Below are positions 43,651 to 51,217 of a DNA stretch of 64,000 bases, piece by piece. Positions within the stretch are counted from its first letter, which is position 1; each line of letters begins with the position of its first letter. The stretch covers positions 5,642,001 through 5,706,000 of the forward strand of contig NZ_CP107567.1 of the NCBI RefSeq assembly GCF_025854275.1, read 5' to 3'. A program made the position numbers and the translations under genes. The stretch is from Streptomyces peucetius (GTDB taxonomy: Bacteria > Actinomycetota > Actinomycetes > Streptomycetales > Streptomycetaceae). Below the pieces are notes generated by a model. The model was given only the letters and a program-made list of their open reading frames with translations, did not search any database and was not told the origin of the DNA.

Positions 43651-44667
43651 ATGACCTTCCGCATGCCCCCCGAGTGGGCCCCGCACGAGCGCACCTGGAT
43701 GGCCTGGCCCGGTCCCAACCCGACGTTCACCGACGACGAGGAGCTGCTGGAGGCCCGTATGGCCTGGGCGTCGGTTGCCCGCGCGGTGCGGCGCTTCGAG
43801 CCGGTGACCGTCGTCGCCGGGACAGGCCAGTCCGGCACCGCCCGCGAGCTCCTCGGCCCGGACATCGACATCGTCGAGCGGGACCTGGACGACGCGTGGA
43901 TGCGCGACATCGGCCCCACCTTCGTCACCGACGGCTCCGCGCTGGCAGCCGTCGACTGGGTGTTCAACGGCTGGGGCGCGGCGGACTGGGCCCGCTGGGA
44001 GCACGACTCGAAGATCGCCCGTCATGTCGCGGACCTCGCGGGCGTCCCCGTCCACCCCTCTCCGCTGGTCAACGAGGGCGGCGCGATCCACGTCGACGGC
44101 GAGGGCACCGTCCTGCTGACCGACACCGTCCAGCTCGGCCCTGAGCGCAACCCCGGTTGGAGCCGCGCCGAGGTCGAGGCCGAGATCCACGCCCGGCTCG
44201 GCACGAAGAAGGCGATCTGGCTGCCGCGGGGCCTGACCGGCGACTACGGCATGTACGGGACCCGCGGCCACGTCGACATCGTCGCGGCCTTCGCCCGCCC
44301 CGGCGTCGTCGTCGTCCACACCCAGCCCGACCCGGCCCACCCCGACCACGAACTGGGCAAGGCCAACGTCGCGCTGCTCTCCGCCCAGACGGACGCCCGG
44401 GGGCGCCGCCTGGAGGTCGTCGAGGTCCCCGCCCCCACCGTCCTGGTCGACGAGGACGGCGAATGGGTCGACTACTCGTACATCAACCACTACATCTGCA
44501 ACGGCGGCGTGGTGCTCTGCGGCTTCGACGACCCCCGGGACGAGATCGCGGCGGGCATCTTCCGGCGGCTCTTCCCGGAGCGGACGGTGACGCTCGTCGA
44601 CGCGAGGGCGATCTTCGCGGGCGGCGGCGGCATCCACTGCATCACCCAGCAGCAGCCGAAGGTCTGA
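43651..44667 (+). CDS. aguA: Agmatine deiminase
   Basis: This 338-residue peptidylarginine-deiminase-fold enzyme converts agmatine to N-carbamoylputrescine and ammonia. Seen: FRMPPEWAPHERTWMAWPGPNPTF at the start, DDAWMRDIGPTFV (substrate Asp), FNGWGAADWARWEHDSKIA, NEGGAIHVDGEGTVLLTDTVQLGPERNPGWSR, TRGHVDIVAAFARPGVVVVH (catalytic His-Asp) and GGGGIHCITQQQP with catalytic Cys330. ATG 43651 has GAGGA 8 bases upstream; ATG 43642 does not. N-carbamoylputrescine amidase, the usual next enzyme, is not present here. It is co-transcribed with the urease genes. Confidence 0.95.
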   Translation: MTFRMPPEWAPHERTWMAWPGPNPTFTDDEELLEARMAWASVARAVRRFEPVTVVAGTGQSGTARELLGPDIDIVERDLDDAWMRDIGPTFVTDGSALAAVDWVFNGWGAADWARWEHDSKIARHVADLAGVPVHPSPLVNEGGAIHVDGEGTVLLTDTVQLGPERNPGWSRAEVEAEIHARLGTKKAIWLPRGLTGDYGMYGTRGHVDIVAAFARPGVVVVHTQPDPAHPDHELGKANVALLSAQTDARGRRLEVVEVPAPTVLVDEDGEWVDYSYINHYICNGGVVLCGFDDPRDEIAAGIFRRLFPERTVTLVDARAIFAGGGGIHCITQQQPKV

Positions 44668-44915
44668 CCCGGCCGCCGCCAGGACGAGGCGCGGTACCGG
44701 ACGGTGTTGCCGTCTTCGGGGAAGGCGACGAGCAGTCCTGCGTCGCGCAGCCGGCGCAGCGCCTCGCGCGCCTGCTTGTCGCGTGCCTTGTCGTCGGCGG
44801 CGGTCACACCCGCGTCGCGCAGCACCTGGACGGCACGCGAGGTGTCCCAGGTGCCGCCCGACGCCCGAACGGCACGGGCGAGTATCTCGTGGTGGGCGAG
44901 GCGGTGTTCGGGCAA
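44490..44915 (-). CDS. Hypothetical protein, antisense overlap with agmatine deiminase
   Basis: This is a frame of 141 residues from TTG 44915, which has an excellent ribosome binding site (GGAGG, 7 bases upstream). The first 80 residues (MPEHRLAHHEILARAVRASGGTWDTSRAVQVLRDAGVTAADDKARDKQAREALRRLRDAGLLVAFPEDGNTVRYRAS) look like a real protein, possibly a small winged helix (AREALRRLRDAGLLV...NTVRYR). The last 60 residues run antisense through the end of the agmatine deiminase gene and have atypical composition, so an original stop near 44670 may have been lost. It is divergent from the TetR gene. Function is unknown. Confidence 0.5.
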   Translation of the reverse strand: MPEHRLAHHEILARAVRASGGTWDTSRAVQVLRDAGVTAADDKARDKQAREALRRLRDAGLLVAFPEDGNTVRYRASSWRRPGQTFGCCWVMQWMPPPPAKIALASTSVTVRSGKSRRKMPAAISSRGSSKPQSTTPPLQM

Positions 44916-45052
44916 GGGGACTCCTCCATGAGGTGCGCTCGCCGGCACCGTACACCCCGGTGCGGCGCCCCGACGGGCGCGACGGCCGGCCGAAGTCGCG
45001 ACGGGCGACGGGCAGGGCGGTCCACAGCCGCGGTATCAGGTAGAACGTACGA

Positions 45053-45670
45053 GTGACCAGCAGCAGCCCGGCCGGCCCCCGCCGCCGCCACCAGTCCGCA
45101 CCGCCGCGCGAGAGCCTCCTGGCCGCCGCCATGGCCACCATCGCCGAGCACGGGCTCGACGCGCTGACCATGGCAGGGCTGGGCCGGGAGGTCGGCATGA
45201 GCAGCGGGCACCTCCTCTACTACTTCGGCAGCAAGGACGAACTGCTGCTCCAGACCCTGGAGTGGAGCGAGGGCCGCCTCGGTGCGGAGCGGAGCGCGCT
45301 GCTCTCCCGGCAGGCGCCGGCCCGTGAACGGCTCGACGCGTACATCGACCTGTACGTCCCCGACGGCCCGCGCGACCCGCACTGGACGCTGTGGCTCGAG
45401 GTCTGGAACCGCTCGCAGAACGCGGACGCCGACATGCGCGGCCGCCAGGCCGCGATCGAGGGCGCCTGGCACCGGGACCTGGTGGCGCTCCTGGCCGAGG
45501 GCATCTCCCGCGGCGAGTTCCGTCCGGTGGACCCGGACCGGTTCGCCGCGAGGCTGCGGGCGCTGCTGGACGGCTTCAGCGTGCATGTCGCCGTGGGCAT
45601 ACCGGGGGCCGGGCGGGAGCAGGTGCTGGCGCATGTGGGGGAGTTCGTGTCGGACGCGCTGCTGAGGTGA
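45053..45670 (+). CDS. TetR-family transcriptional regulator
   Basis: This 205-residue repressor has N-terminal helix-turn-helix RESLLAAAMATIAEHGLDALTMAGLGREVGMSSGHLLYYFGSKDELLLQTL (about 19-70) and a C-terminal ligand domain of the BetI-like type (PHWTLWLEVWNRSQNADADMRGRQAAIEGAWHRDLVALLAEGISRGEFRPVDPDRFAARLRALLDGFSVHVAVG). GTG at 45053. It lies downstream of agmatine deiminase on the same strand. A TetR of this subtype beside amine/nitrogen genes fits a role in sensing polyamine or ureido compounds, and it is my first candidate for binding the three 17-base sites at 41102-41202. Confidence 0.93.
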   Translation: MTSSSPAGPRRRHQSAPPRESLLAAAMATIAEHGLDALTMAGLGREVGMSSGHLLYYFGSKDELLLQTLEWSEGRLGAERSALLSRQAPARERLDAYIDLYVPDGPRDPHWTLWLEVWNRSQNADADMRGRQAAIEGAWHRDLVALLAEGISRGEFRPVDPDRFAARLRALLDGFSVHVAVGIPGAGREQVLAHVGEFVSDALLR

Positions 45671-45699
45671 GGGCAGGGGCGCGTGCCGCCTGCGGCGCG

Positions 45700-45890
45700 C
45701 GCCGTTTCCCCACCCCGCCCCTTCCCGAACCGGGCTCCGCCCGGACCCGCCACCAGCTCCGCGCGGTGATTCGGGGGCTCCGCCCCCGGACCCCCGCGCC
45801 TCAAACGCCGGCGAGGCTGCATGTCAGCCCGGCTGGGGGTACCTCCACGGCCGCCAGGCCGTAGGGGAGCTTGAGACCACCGTTGCGAAG
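45700..45890. repeat. Mosaic intergenic repeat (copy B)
   Basis: It contains CCCCACCCCGCCCCTTCCCG with CCGGGCTCCGCCCGGACCC (reverse complement of copy A near 39590-39635), then one arm of the dispersed 20-mer GCCTCAAACGCCGGCGAGGC at 45798-45817, then GGTACCTCCACGGCCGCCAGG with a partial mirror, similar to 39548-39580. The order is reshuffled relative to copy A. No gene is credible here. Confidence 0.6.
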
Positions 45891-45939
45891 TGCGGTACGC
45901 GTCCGGGGTGGAGCTCCGTGACGGGGGCTGGGGCCCCGA

Positions 45940-46073
45940 ACACCGCCCGGAGGGCGGACAGGGGCCCGGGGCCGAGCCCGTGACGGCGCCCGGGTCGGAG
46001 CCCTGTGATGGGGCCCGGGGCGGAGCCCCAGAAACACCGCCCGGAGGGCGGACAGGGGCCCGGGGTCGAGCCC
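45940..46073. repeat. Direct repeat, 94-base period
   Basis: A segment of about 40 bases beginning ACACCGCCCGGAGGGCGGAC occurs at 45940-45979 and 46034-46073 with one or two differences. Between and around are further GGGGCCCGGGGCGGAGCCC-type units, so the stretch is a degenerate repeat field and not a gene. Confidence 0.65.
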
Positions 46074-46155
46074 CCTGACGGGGTCCGGGGTCTGTCCCGG
46101 TTCTGGGAAGGGGCGGGGAGGGGAGCACGCTCCACGCAGCGGCGCCGACCGCATC

Positions 46156-46170
46156 GTGAGACTCGAGTCC
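46156..46170 (+). promoter_or_regulatory. 15-base motif shared with the ilvB leader
   Basis: GTGAGACTCGAGTCC matches the ilvB-leader motif at 22624-22638 in 14 of 15 positions and includes the palindrome GACTCGAGTC. It is followed by the dyad GTGGCA-CAC-TGCCAC (46187-46201) and then the leader peptide. Confidence 0.55.
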
Positions 46171-46217
46171 AGCCCCGCACGAACCTGTGGCACACTGCCA
46201 CCGTGCTCTCGTTCGCC

Positions 46218-46259
46218 ATGATTATCGGCAGGAGCGCGCCGGTCCGCAGTGACCGCTGA
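46218..46259 (+). CDS. Probable cimA leader peptide (13 residues, Ile-Ile)
   Basis: The frame MIIGRSAPVRSDR with TGA at 46257-46259 has two isoleucine codons right after the start. GTG at 46203 is in frame and would give MLSFAMIIGRSAPVRSDR. Neither start has a good ribosome binding site, so translation may begin close to the transcript end. Its length, place before a T-run terminator and folding plan match the ilvB leader. Ile codons suit control of citramalate synthase, the entry to isoleucine synthesis. Confidence 0.68.
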   Translation: MIIGRSAPVRSDR

Positions 46260-46311
46260 CCCGTGGACAGCAATCCCGCGGCAGGCGGCATCGTGCCCCA
46301 GACCCGCGCGC
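46234..46311 (+). promoter_or_regulatory. cimA attenuator, leader (1:2) pairing
   Basis: GCGCGCCGGTC (46234-46244, inside the leader codons) can pair with GACCCGCGCGC (46301-46311) at 10 of 11 positions; the second arm ends 3 bases before the terminator stem. This is the same arrangement as in the ilvB leader. Confidence 0.55.
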
Positions 46312-46314
46312 AGA

Positions 46315-46340
46315 CCTCTCGCACCCGCGAGGGGTTTTTT
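46315..46340 (+). terminator. cimA attenuator terminator
   Basis: CCTCTCG (46315-46321) pairs with CGAGGGG (46328-46334), with one T-G pair, followed by six T and then CGTTTT. The core CGAGGGGTTTTTT is identical to that before ilvB. It lies 105 bases before cimA. Confidence 0.82.
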
Positions 46341-46444
46341 CGTTTTACGGCCTCACCCTCGGCCGCAGGCGAGCAGCGCGCGATGATGGGGGCAAGTGGA
46401 GCCAGACATTTCGGAGCCACTCATCCGACAGGAGTCAGGACAGC

Positions 46445-48064
46445 ATGACCACCAACGCAGGCGCCCAGGATCAGCAGGCCGACGACTGTTTCCATGTCTT
46501 CGACACGACGCTGCGCGACGGCGCCCAGCGTGAGGGCATCAACCTCACGGTCGCGGACAAGCTGACCATCGCCCGACACCTGGACGATTTCGGCGTGGGC
46601 TTCATCGAGGGCGGCTGGCCGGGGGCGAACCCGCGGGACACCGAGTTCTTCGCCCGCGCCCGGCAGGAGATCGCCTTCCGGCACGCACAGCTCGTCGCCT
46701 TCGGCGCGACCCGCCGCGCGGGCGCCAGGGCGAGCGAGGACGCGCAGGTCAAGGCGCTCCTGGACTCCGGCGCGCCGGTGGTCACGCTGGTCGCCAAGTC
46801 GCACGACCGCCATGTCGAGCTCGCCCTGCGCACCACCCTGGACGAGAACCTGGCGATGGTCCGCGACACCGTCTCCTACCTGGTCGAGCAGGGCCGCCGC
46901 GTGTTCGTCGACTGCGAGCACTTCTTCGACGGGTACCGCGCGAACCCCGAGTACGCCAAGGCCGTCGTGCGGACCGCGCACGAGGCCGGGGCCGACGTCG
47001 TCATCCTGTGCGACACCAACGGCGGGATGCTGCCCGCCCAGGTGCAGGCCGTGGTCTCCACCGTCCTCGCCGACACCGGCGCCCGCCTCGGCATCCACGC
47101 GCAGGACGACACCGGCTGCGCCGTGGCCAACACCCTGGCCGCCGTCGACGCCGGCGCCACGCACGTCCAGTGCACGGCCAACGGCTACGGCGAGCGGGTC
47201 GGCAACGCCAACCTGTTCCCGGTCGTCGCCGCGCTGGAGCTGAAGTACGGCAAGAAGGTCCTGCCCGACGGCGCGCTCGCGGACATGACCCGCATCTCGC
47301 ACGCCATCGCCGAGGTCGTCAACCTCACGCCCTCCACGCACCAGCCGTACGTGGGTGTCTCCGCCTTCGCCCACAAGGCCGGACTGCACGCGTCCGCGAT
47401 CAAGGTCGATCCGGATCTGTACCAGCACATCGACCCCGAGCTCGTCGGAAACACGATGCGGATGCTCGTCTCCGACATGGCCGGCCGCGCCTCGATCGAG
47501 CTGAAGGGCAAAGAGCTCGGCATCGACCTCGGCGACGACCGGGAGCTGGTCGGCCGGGTCGTCGAGCGGGTCAAGGAGCGCGAGCTCCAGGGCTACACCT
47601 ACGAGGCCGCCGACGCGTCCTTCGAGCTGCTGCTGCGCGCGGAGGCGGAGGGCAGGGCACGCCGCTACTACCGCACCGAGTCCTGGCGGGCGATCGTCGA
47701 GGACCGCCCCGACGGCACCCACGCCAACGAGGCCACGGTGAAGCTGTGGGCCAAGGGCGAGCGGATCGTCGCGACCGCGGAGGGCAACGGCCCGGTCAAC
47801 GCCCTGGACCGTGCGATGCGGGTGGGCCTGGAGAAGATCTACCCGCAGCTGGCGAAGTTCGAGCTGATCGACTACAAGGTCCGCATCCTCGAAGGCCGCC
47901 ACGGCACCGGCTCCACCACCCGCGTGCTCATCACGACCGGCGACGGCACGGGCGAATGGGCCACGGTCGGCGTCGCGGACAACATCATCGCCGCGTCCTG
48001 GCAGGCCCTGGAGGACGCGTACACCTACGGTCTGCTGCGCGCCGGCGTCGAACCGACCCAGTAG
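46445..48064 (+). CDS. cimA: (R)-citramalate synthase
   Basis: This 539-residue enzyme of the isopropylmalate/homocitrate synthase superfamily has the CimA-type features: FHVFDTTLRDGAQREGINLTVADKLTIARHLDDFGVGFIEGGWPGANPRD at the start (metal and substrate residues), VTLVAKSHDRHVELALRTTLDENLAMVRDTVSYL, DCEHFFDGYRANPEYA, CDTNGGMLP, LGIHAQDDTGCAVANTLAAVDAGATHVQCTANGYGERVGNANL, and a C-terminal LeuA-type regulatory domain (about 400-530). The GxE-G-x-W-P-G form and EHFFDG distinguish it from LeuA. It condenses pyruvate and acetyl-CoA, opening the threonine-independent route to isoleucine. A leader-peptide attenuator precedes it. Confidence 0.94.
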   Translation: MTTNAGAQDQQADDCFHVFDTTLRDGAQREGINLTVADKLTIARHLDDFGVGFIEGGWPGANPRDTEFFARARQEIAFRHAQLVAFGATRRAGARASEDAQVKALLDSGAPVVTLVAKSHDRHVELALRTTLDENLAMVRDTVSYLVEQGRRVFVDCEHFFDGYRANPEYAKAVVRTAHEAGADVVILCDTNGGMLPAQVQAVVSTVLADTGARLGIHAQDDTGCAVANTLAAVDAGATHVQCTANGYGERVGNANLFPVVAALELKYGKKVLPDGALADMTRISHAIAEVVNLTPSTHQPYVGVSAFAHKAGLHASAIKVDPDLYQHIDPELVGNTMRMLVSDMAGRASIELKGKELGIDLGDDRELVGRVVERVKERELQGYTYEAADASFELLLRAEAEGRARRYYRTESWRAIVEDRPDGTHANEATVKLWAKGERIVATAEGNGPVNALDRAMRVGLEKIYPQLAKFELIDYKVRILEGRHGTGSTTRVLITTGDGTGEWATVGVADNIIAASWQALEDAYTYGLLRAGVEPTQ

Positions 48065-48070
48065 CCGCAA

Positions 48071-48102
48071 GCGGGGCGGCCCGGCGCACCGGACCGCCCC
48101 GC
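48071..48102. terminator. Hairpin between convergent cimA and GH30 genes
   Basis: GCGGGGCGG-c-CCGG pairs with CCGG-a-CCGCCCCGC around a 4-5 base loop, directly after the cimA stop. Confidence 0.75.
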
Positions 48103-48107
48103 GCAGG

Positions 48108-49982
48108 TCATCCCGTCAGGTGCCACTTCTGGTTGGCGGCACCCGTGCACGACCAGATCTGGGCCCGGGTGCCGTTCGCCGACGTGTGGCCGGAGGCGTC
48201 CAGGCACTTGTCGGCCGGGACGTTCACCAGGTCCGCGCTGCCGGACTCGTACCGCCACTGCTGTGCCCCCGAGCCGTTGCAGCTCCACAGCTGGACCTTC
48301 GCGCCGTCCGCCGTCGAACCCGAGGTCACATCCAGGCACTTGCCGAGCGCCTGCACCGAGCCGTCGGAGCGCAGCGTCCAGCGCTGGGCCGCCGAGCCGT
48401 TGCAGTCCCACAACTGGACCGCCGTACCGTCGGCGGACGAACCGCCCGCCACGTCCAGGCACTTGCCGCCCGTACCCACCAGCGTGCCGGACCGCTCAGA
48501 GCCGCCCGACTGGGTGCCCGACCAGGTGAAGGTGGCCGACGTCCTGCCGGGCAGGGAGTACGTGTAGTGCCCGCCGCCCCAGTTGACGGTCATCGTCCGT
48601 GCGCTCGCCGAGTCGTTGTACGCGATGAGCGCCTTCGAGCCGTCGGGGTTGCGCCAGGCCACGTTCGGGACCGTGGAGCTCGCGGTGGACGCGATCCGGT
48701 GCGCGCCGGGCTTCACGAACTTCGTGAGGTGGCCCATCGTGTAGTACTCGATCGTGTAGTCGACCTGGCCGTGCCGTGAGTCGCCGTTGTGGACGGTGAT
48801 CAGGCCGTCGCAGGTGCCGCAGCCGCCGTTGTGCGGGCCCCGGTTCTGGTCGACCGCGAGGGACCACTTGGTCACCGACTTCGCCCAGTGACGGGTGTAG
48901 TCGATGATGTTCATCATGTCCTCGCGCTGCTGGTTCGCGATCCAGGTGCCGCCGGAGTGCTCGGTCTGGAAGGCGTCCAGCTGCGGGTACCGGTGGTGGA
49001 CGTCCGTCTGCTTCGAGACGTCACCGCCGTAGCCGTGCCAGGCGACGCCCCCGAAGTTCGGGTGGCTGCGCACCTCCGCGTCGTCCACCGTCTGCGCCGC
49101 GTACGCGTCGTAGGTGTCCCAGTTCCAGTCGTGCGCCAGCACCTTGGCAGGCAGACCGGCGTTCGCCAGCTTCGGCAGCAGTTCGTTCTTGGTGAAGTAC
49201 GCGAGCCCGGAGGCGTTCCAGCTCATCGACGGGTAGCCGGAGCAGCACGTCGGCTCGTTCTGCGCGGTGACGTAGTCGACCGGGACGCCCTGGTCACGCC
49301 ACGCCTGGAGGTACTTGACGAAGTAGTCGGCGTACGTGCCGTAGTTCTCGGCCTTCAGCCAGCCGCCGTTCAGCTGCCCGCTGTCCTTCATCCACGCGGG
49401 GGCCGTCCACGGTGAGGCGACCAGCGTCATGTCGGGGTTCAACTGCCGTGCCTGCCGGGTCAGCGGAAGCACGTCCTGCAGATCGTGCGCGATCGAGAAC
49501 TTCGACAGGGTGGGGTCGCTCTGCCCGGCCGGCAGATCGTTGTACGTGTAGCCGAAACGCGCCAGGTCCGAGCCGCCCATCGGATTGCGCACGAAGGACA
49601 GACCGATGCCGTCGGTGGGGGAGAAGAGCTTGCGCATCGTCTCGTCCCGGGTGGCCTGCGACAACGCGCCGCTGCCCTTCATCAGCCAGGCCGCGGTGTC
49701 GGTGAAGGACGCGCCCCCGCCGCTGAAGGTCTGGTAGCGGGTGTTCTCGTCGACGCCGATGACGGTGCCGCCACTGCCGTTCCCGGACTGGAAGCTGATC
49801 GGTGTCTGCTGCTGGAGTCCGCGGGTGACATGGCGGCCACCGCTGTCGTCGGTCGTGGTGAGCCAGATGCCGATTTGCTCGCCGGCCGCCTGAGCGGTAC
49901 CGGCGGTCAGGCCGGTGAGCCCGGCCGCGGCGAGCGCGCCGGCCAGCAGGATGCGGACGGTTCTCATCGGTCGTGGTGCCAT
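48108..49982 (-). CDS. Secreted GH30 glycosidase with ricin-type lectin domain
   Basis: This 624-residue exported enzyme has a Sec signal (MRTVRILLAGALAAAGLTGLTAGTAQA, cleavage near residue 33). The GH30 catalytic domain (about 60-490) has acid/base Glu243 in TAQNEPTCCSGYPSM and nucleophile Glu341 in AFQTEHSGGTW, with GVAWHGYGGD and SPWTAPAWMKDSGQLNGG typical of the family; GH30 members cut beta-1,6-glucan, xylan or glucosylceramide. Residues about 498-624 form a beta-trefoil (three KCLD...VQLWDCNGSAAQRW repeats) that binds sugar. ATG 49982 has GAGAGGG 7 bases upstream. It is divergent from the LacI gene and probably under its control. Confidence 0.93.
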   Translation of the reverse strand: MAPRPMRTVRILLAGALAAAGLTGLTAGTAQAAGEQIGIWLTTTDDSGGRHVTRGLQQQTPISFQSGNGSGGTVIGVDENTRYQTFSGGGASFTDTAAWLMKGSGALSQATRDETMRKLFSPTDGIGLSFVRNPMGGSDLARFGYTYNDLPAGQSDPTLSKFSIAHDLQDVLPLTRQARQLNPDMTLVASPWTAPAWMKDSGQLNGGWLKAENYGTYADYFVKYLQAWRDQGVPVDYVTAQNEPTCCSGYPSMSWNASGLAYFTKNELLPKLANAGLPAKVLAHDWNWDTYDAYAAQTVDDAEVRSHPNFGGVAWHGYGGDVSKQTDVHHRYPQLDAFQTEHSGGTWIANQQREDMMNIIDYTRHWAKSVTKWSLAVDQNRGPHNGGCGTCDGLITVHNGDSRHGQVDYTIEYYTMGHLTKFVKPGAHRIASTASSTVPNVAWRNPDGSKALIAYNDSASARTMTVNWGGGHYTYSLPGRTSATFTWSGTQSGGSERSGTLVGTGGKCLDVAGGSSADGTAVQLWDCNGSAAQRWTLRSDGSVQALGKCLDVTSGSTADGAKVQLWSCNGSGAQQWRYESGSADLVNVPADKCLDASGHTSANGTRAQIWSCTGAANQKWHLTG

Positions 49983-50112
49983 GGGGCGGCCCTCTCGACT
50001 GAGGTGTGGGGGACGGGGCGTGAGTGAACTCCCGCCGGGGGCACCCGTCAAGACCTCGCGCATTCATATCCTGAACGCACAACTCCCCGCGCTGCGTGGA
50101 GACTTGGGATTC

Positions 50113-50126
50113 CGTCGATTTCGACG
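50113..50126. promoter_or_regulatory. Dyad CGTCGA-TT-TCGACG in the GH30-LacI divergent region
   Basis: A perfect 6+6 inverted repeat on the GH30 side, 131 bases before that gene's start. Confidence 0.4.
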
Positions 50127-50173
50127 TGAAGTATTGACGGCGGCGTGGCCCGGCGGTTGACTCACCGCACATC

Positions 50174-50191
50174 GCCGGAACCGGTTCCGGC
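50174..50191. promoter_or_regulatory. 18-base palindrome GCCGGAACCGGTTCCGGC, probable LacI-family operator
   Basis: A perfect dyad with an AACCGGTT centre, 46 bases before the LacI regulator start. LacI-family operators are palindromes with a central CG, so this is the best candidate site for the regulator at 50237. Confidence 0.7.
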
Positions 50192-50200
50192 AGCGGTTCC

Positions 50201-50212
50201 GGTACCGGTACC
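50201..50212. promoter_or_regulatory. 12-base palindrome GGTACCGGTACC
   Basis: A second perfect dyad with a central CCGG, 9 bases after the first and 25 bases before the LacI start. It may be a second operator half. Confidence 0.5.
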
Positions 50213-50236
50213 AGAGCTCGACGCGGAGGCCCTTCG

Positions 50237-51217
50237 ATGCGTGTCACCATCGCCGACGTCGCACGTGAGGCGGGGGTCAGCAAGACCACCGTCTCCCGGG
50301 TGCTGAACACCAAGGCGGATGTCGACGCCGGTACGGCGGCGCGTGTTCGCGAAGTGATCGACACCCTCGGCTATGTGCCCAGCTCCGGCGCGGTCGGCCT
50401 GGCCCGTGGACGCAGCCGTACGGTCGCGATGCTGACACCGCCGCTCACCTGGCCGTGGATGGGTGAGGTGCTCCAGGGGGTGGTGGACACCGTCGAGGCG
50501 GCCGGATACGGGCTGCTGCTGTTCACCTGCAACCGGGGCGCCGAGTCCGTGGACCACTTCACCGGTCAGGTCTCCGCCCGGGCGTTCGACGGCTTGCTGG
50601 TCATCGAACCGGAGAACACCCTCGACACGATCACGGCGATGCACCGGCGCGGACTGCCCGTGGTCCTCATCGACGACCGCGGGCACCACCCCGAGTTCCC
50701 GTCCGTCGCCACCACCAACCGGGCGGGCGGGGCGTCGGCCGCCCGTCATCTGCTCACCGCCGGACGCACCCGGCCCCTCCTCGTCACCGGACCGGCCGCC
50801 TTCGGGTGCGTACGGGAGCGGACCGAGGGATTCACGGGTGTCCTGCCCACCGGCCTCGTCGTCGAGGGCGAGTTCACGGAGGCGTCCGGCCGGCACGCCG
50901 TCGAGCAGGCGCTGGCGGCCGGCATGTCCTTCGACTCCGTCTTCGCGCACAACGACCTCATCGCGGCAGGTGCGCTGCGGGCCCTGCGCGACGCGGGCCG
51001 CCGCGTCCCGGAGGACATCGCCGTCGTCGGCTTCGACGACATTCCCATGGCCCGGCACACCGCACCCCCGCTGACCACGGTGCGCCAGCCGATGCGGCAG
51101 ATGGGCGAGACGGCGGCGGGGCTGCTGCTCGCCCGGCTCGCGGGGGAGCCGATCGGGGACGAGCCGGTCGTGCTGCCCACCGAACTCGTCGTCCGCGGCT
51201 CCGCGCCGGGCGGCTGA
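50237..51217 (+). CDS. LacI-family transcriptional regulator
   Basis: This 326-residue regulator has N-terminal helix-turn-helix and hinge MRVTIADVAREAGVSKTTVSRVLNTKADVDAGTAARVREVIDTLGYVPSSGAVGLARGRS and a periplasmic-binding-protein-like sugar domain (RTVAMLTPPLTWPWMGEVLQGVVDTVEAAGYGLLLFTC ... FDSVFAHNDLIAAGALRALRDAGRRVPEDIAVVGFDDIPMARHTAPPLTTVRQPM). ATG 50237 has GGAGGCC upstream. It lies between a GH30 gene (divergent) and a GH3 gene (same strand), so it most likely responds to a beta-glucan oligosaccharide and represses both. Confidence 0.95.
   Translation: MRVTIADVAREAGVSKTTVSRVLNTKADVDAGTAARVREVIDTLGYVPSSGAVGLARGRSRTVAMLTPPLTWPWMGEVLQGVVDTVEAAGYGLLLFTCNRGAESVDHFTGQVSARAFDGLLVIEPENTLDTITAMHRRGLPVVLIDDRGHHPEFPSVATTNRAGGASAARHLLTAGRTRPLLVTGPAAFGCVRERTEGFTGVLPTGLVVEGEFTEASGRHAVEQALAAGMSFDSVFAHNDLIAAGALRALRDAGRRVPEDIAVVGFDDIPMARHTAPPLTTVRQPMRQMGETAAGLLLARLAGEPIGDEPVVLPTELVVRGSAPGG

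Noticed and set aside
45671..46140. Small coding frames in the repeat field before cimA
   Set aside because: Frames on both strands are open only because of G/C runs; they lack ribosome binding sites and consist of the repeated modules.
46140..46444. T-box riboswitch before cimA
   Set aside because: No T-box sequence or specifier-loop architecture is seen; a short Ile-containing frame plus terminator is a better explanation.
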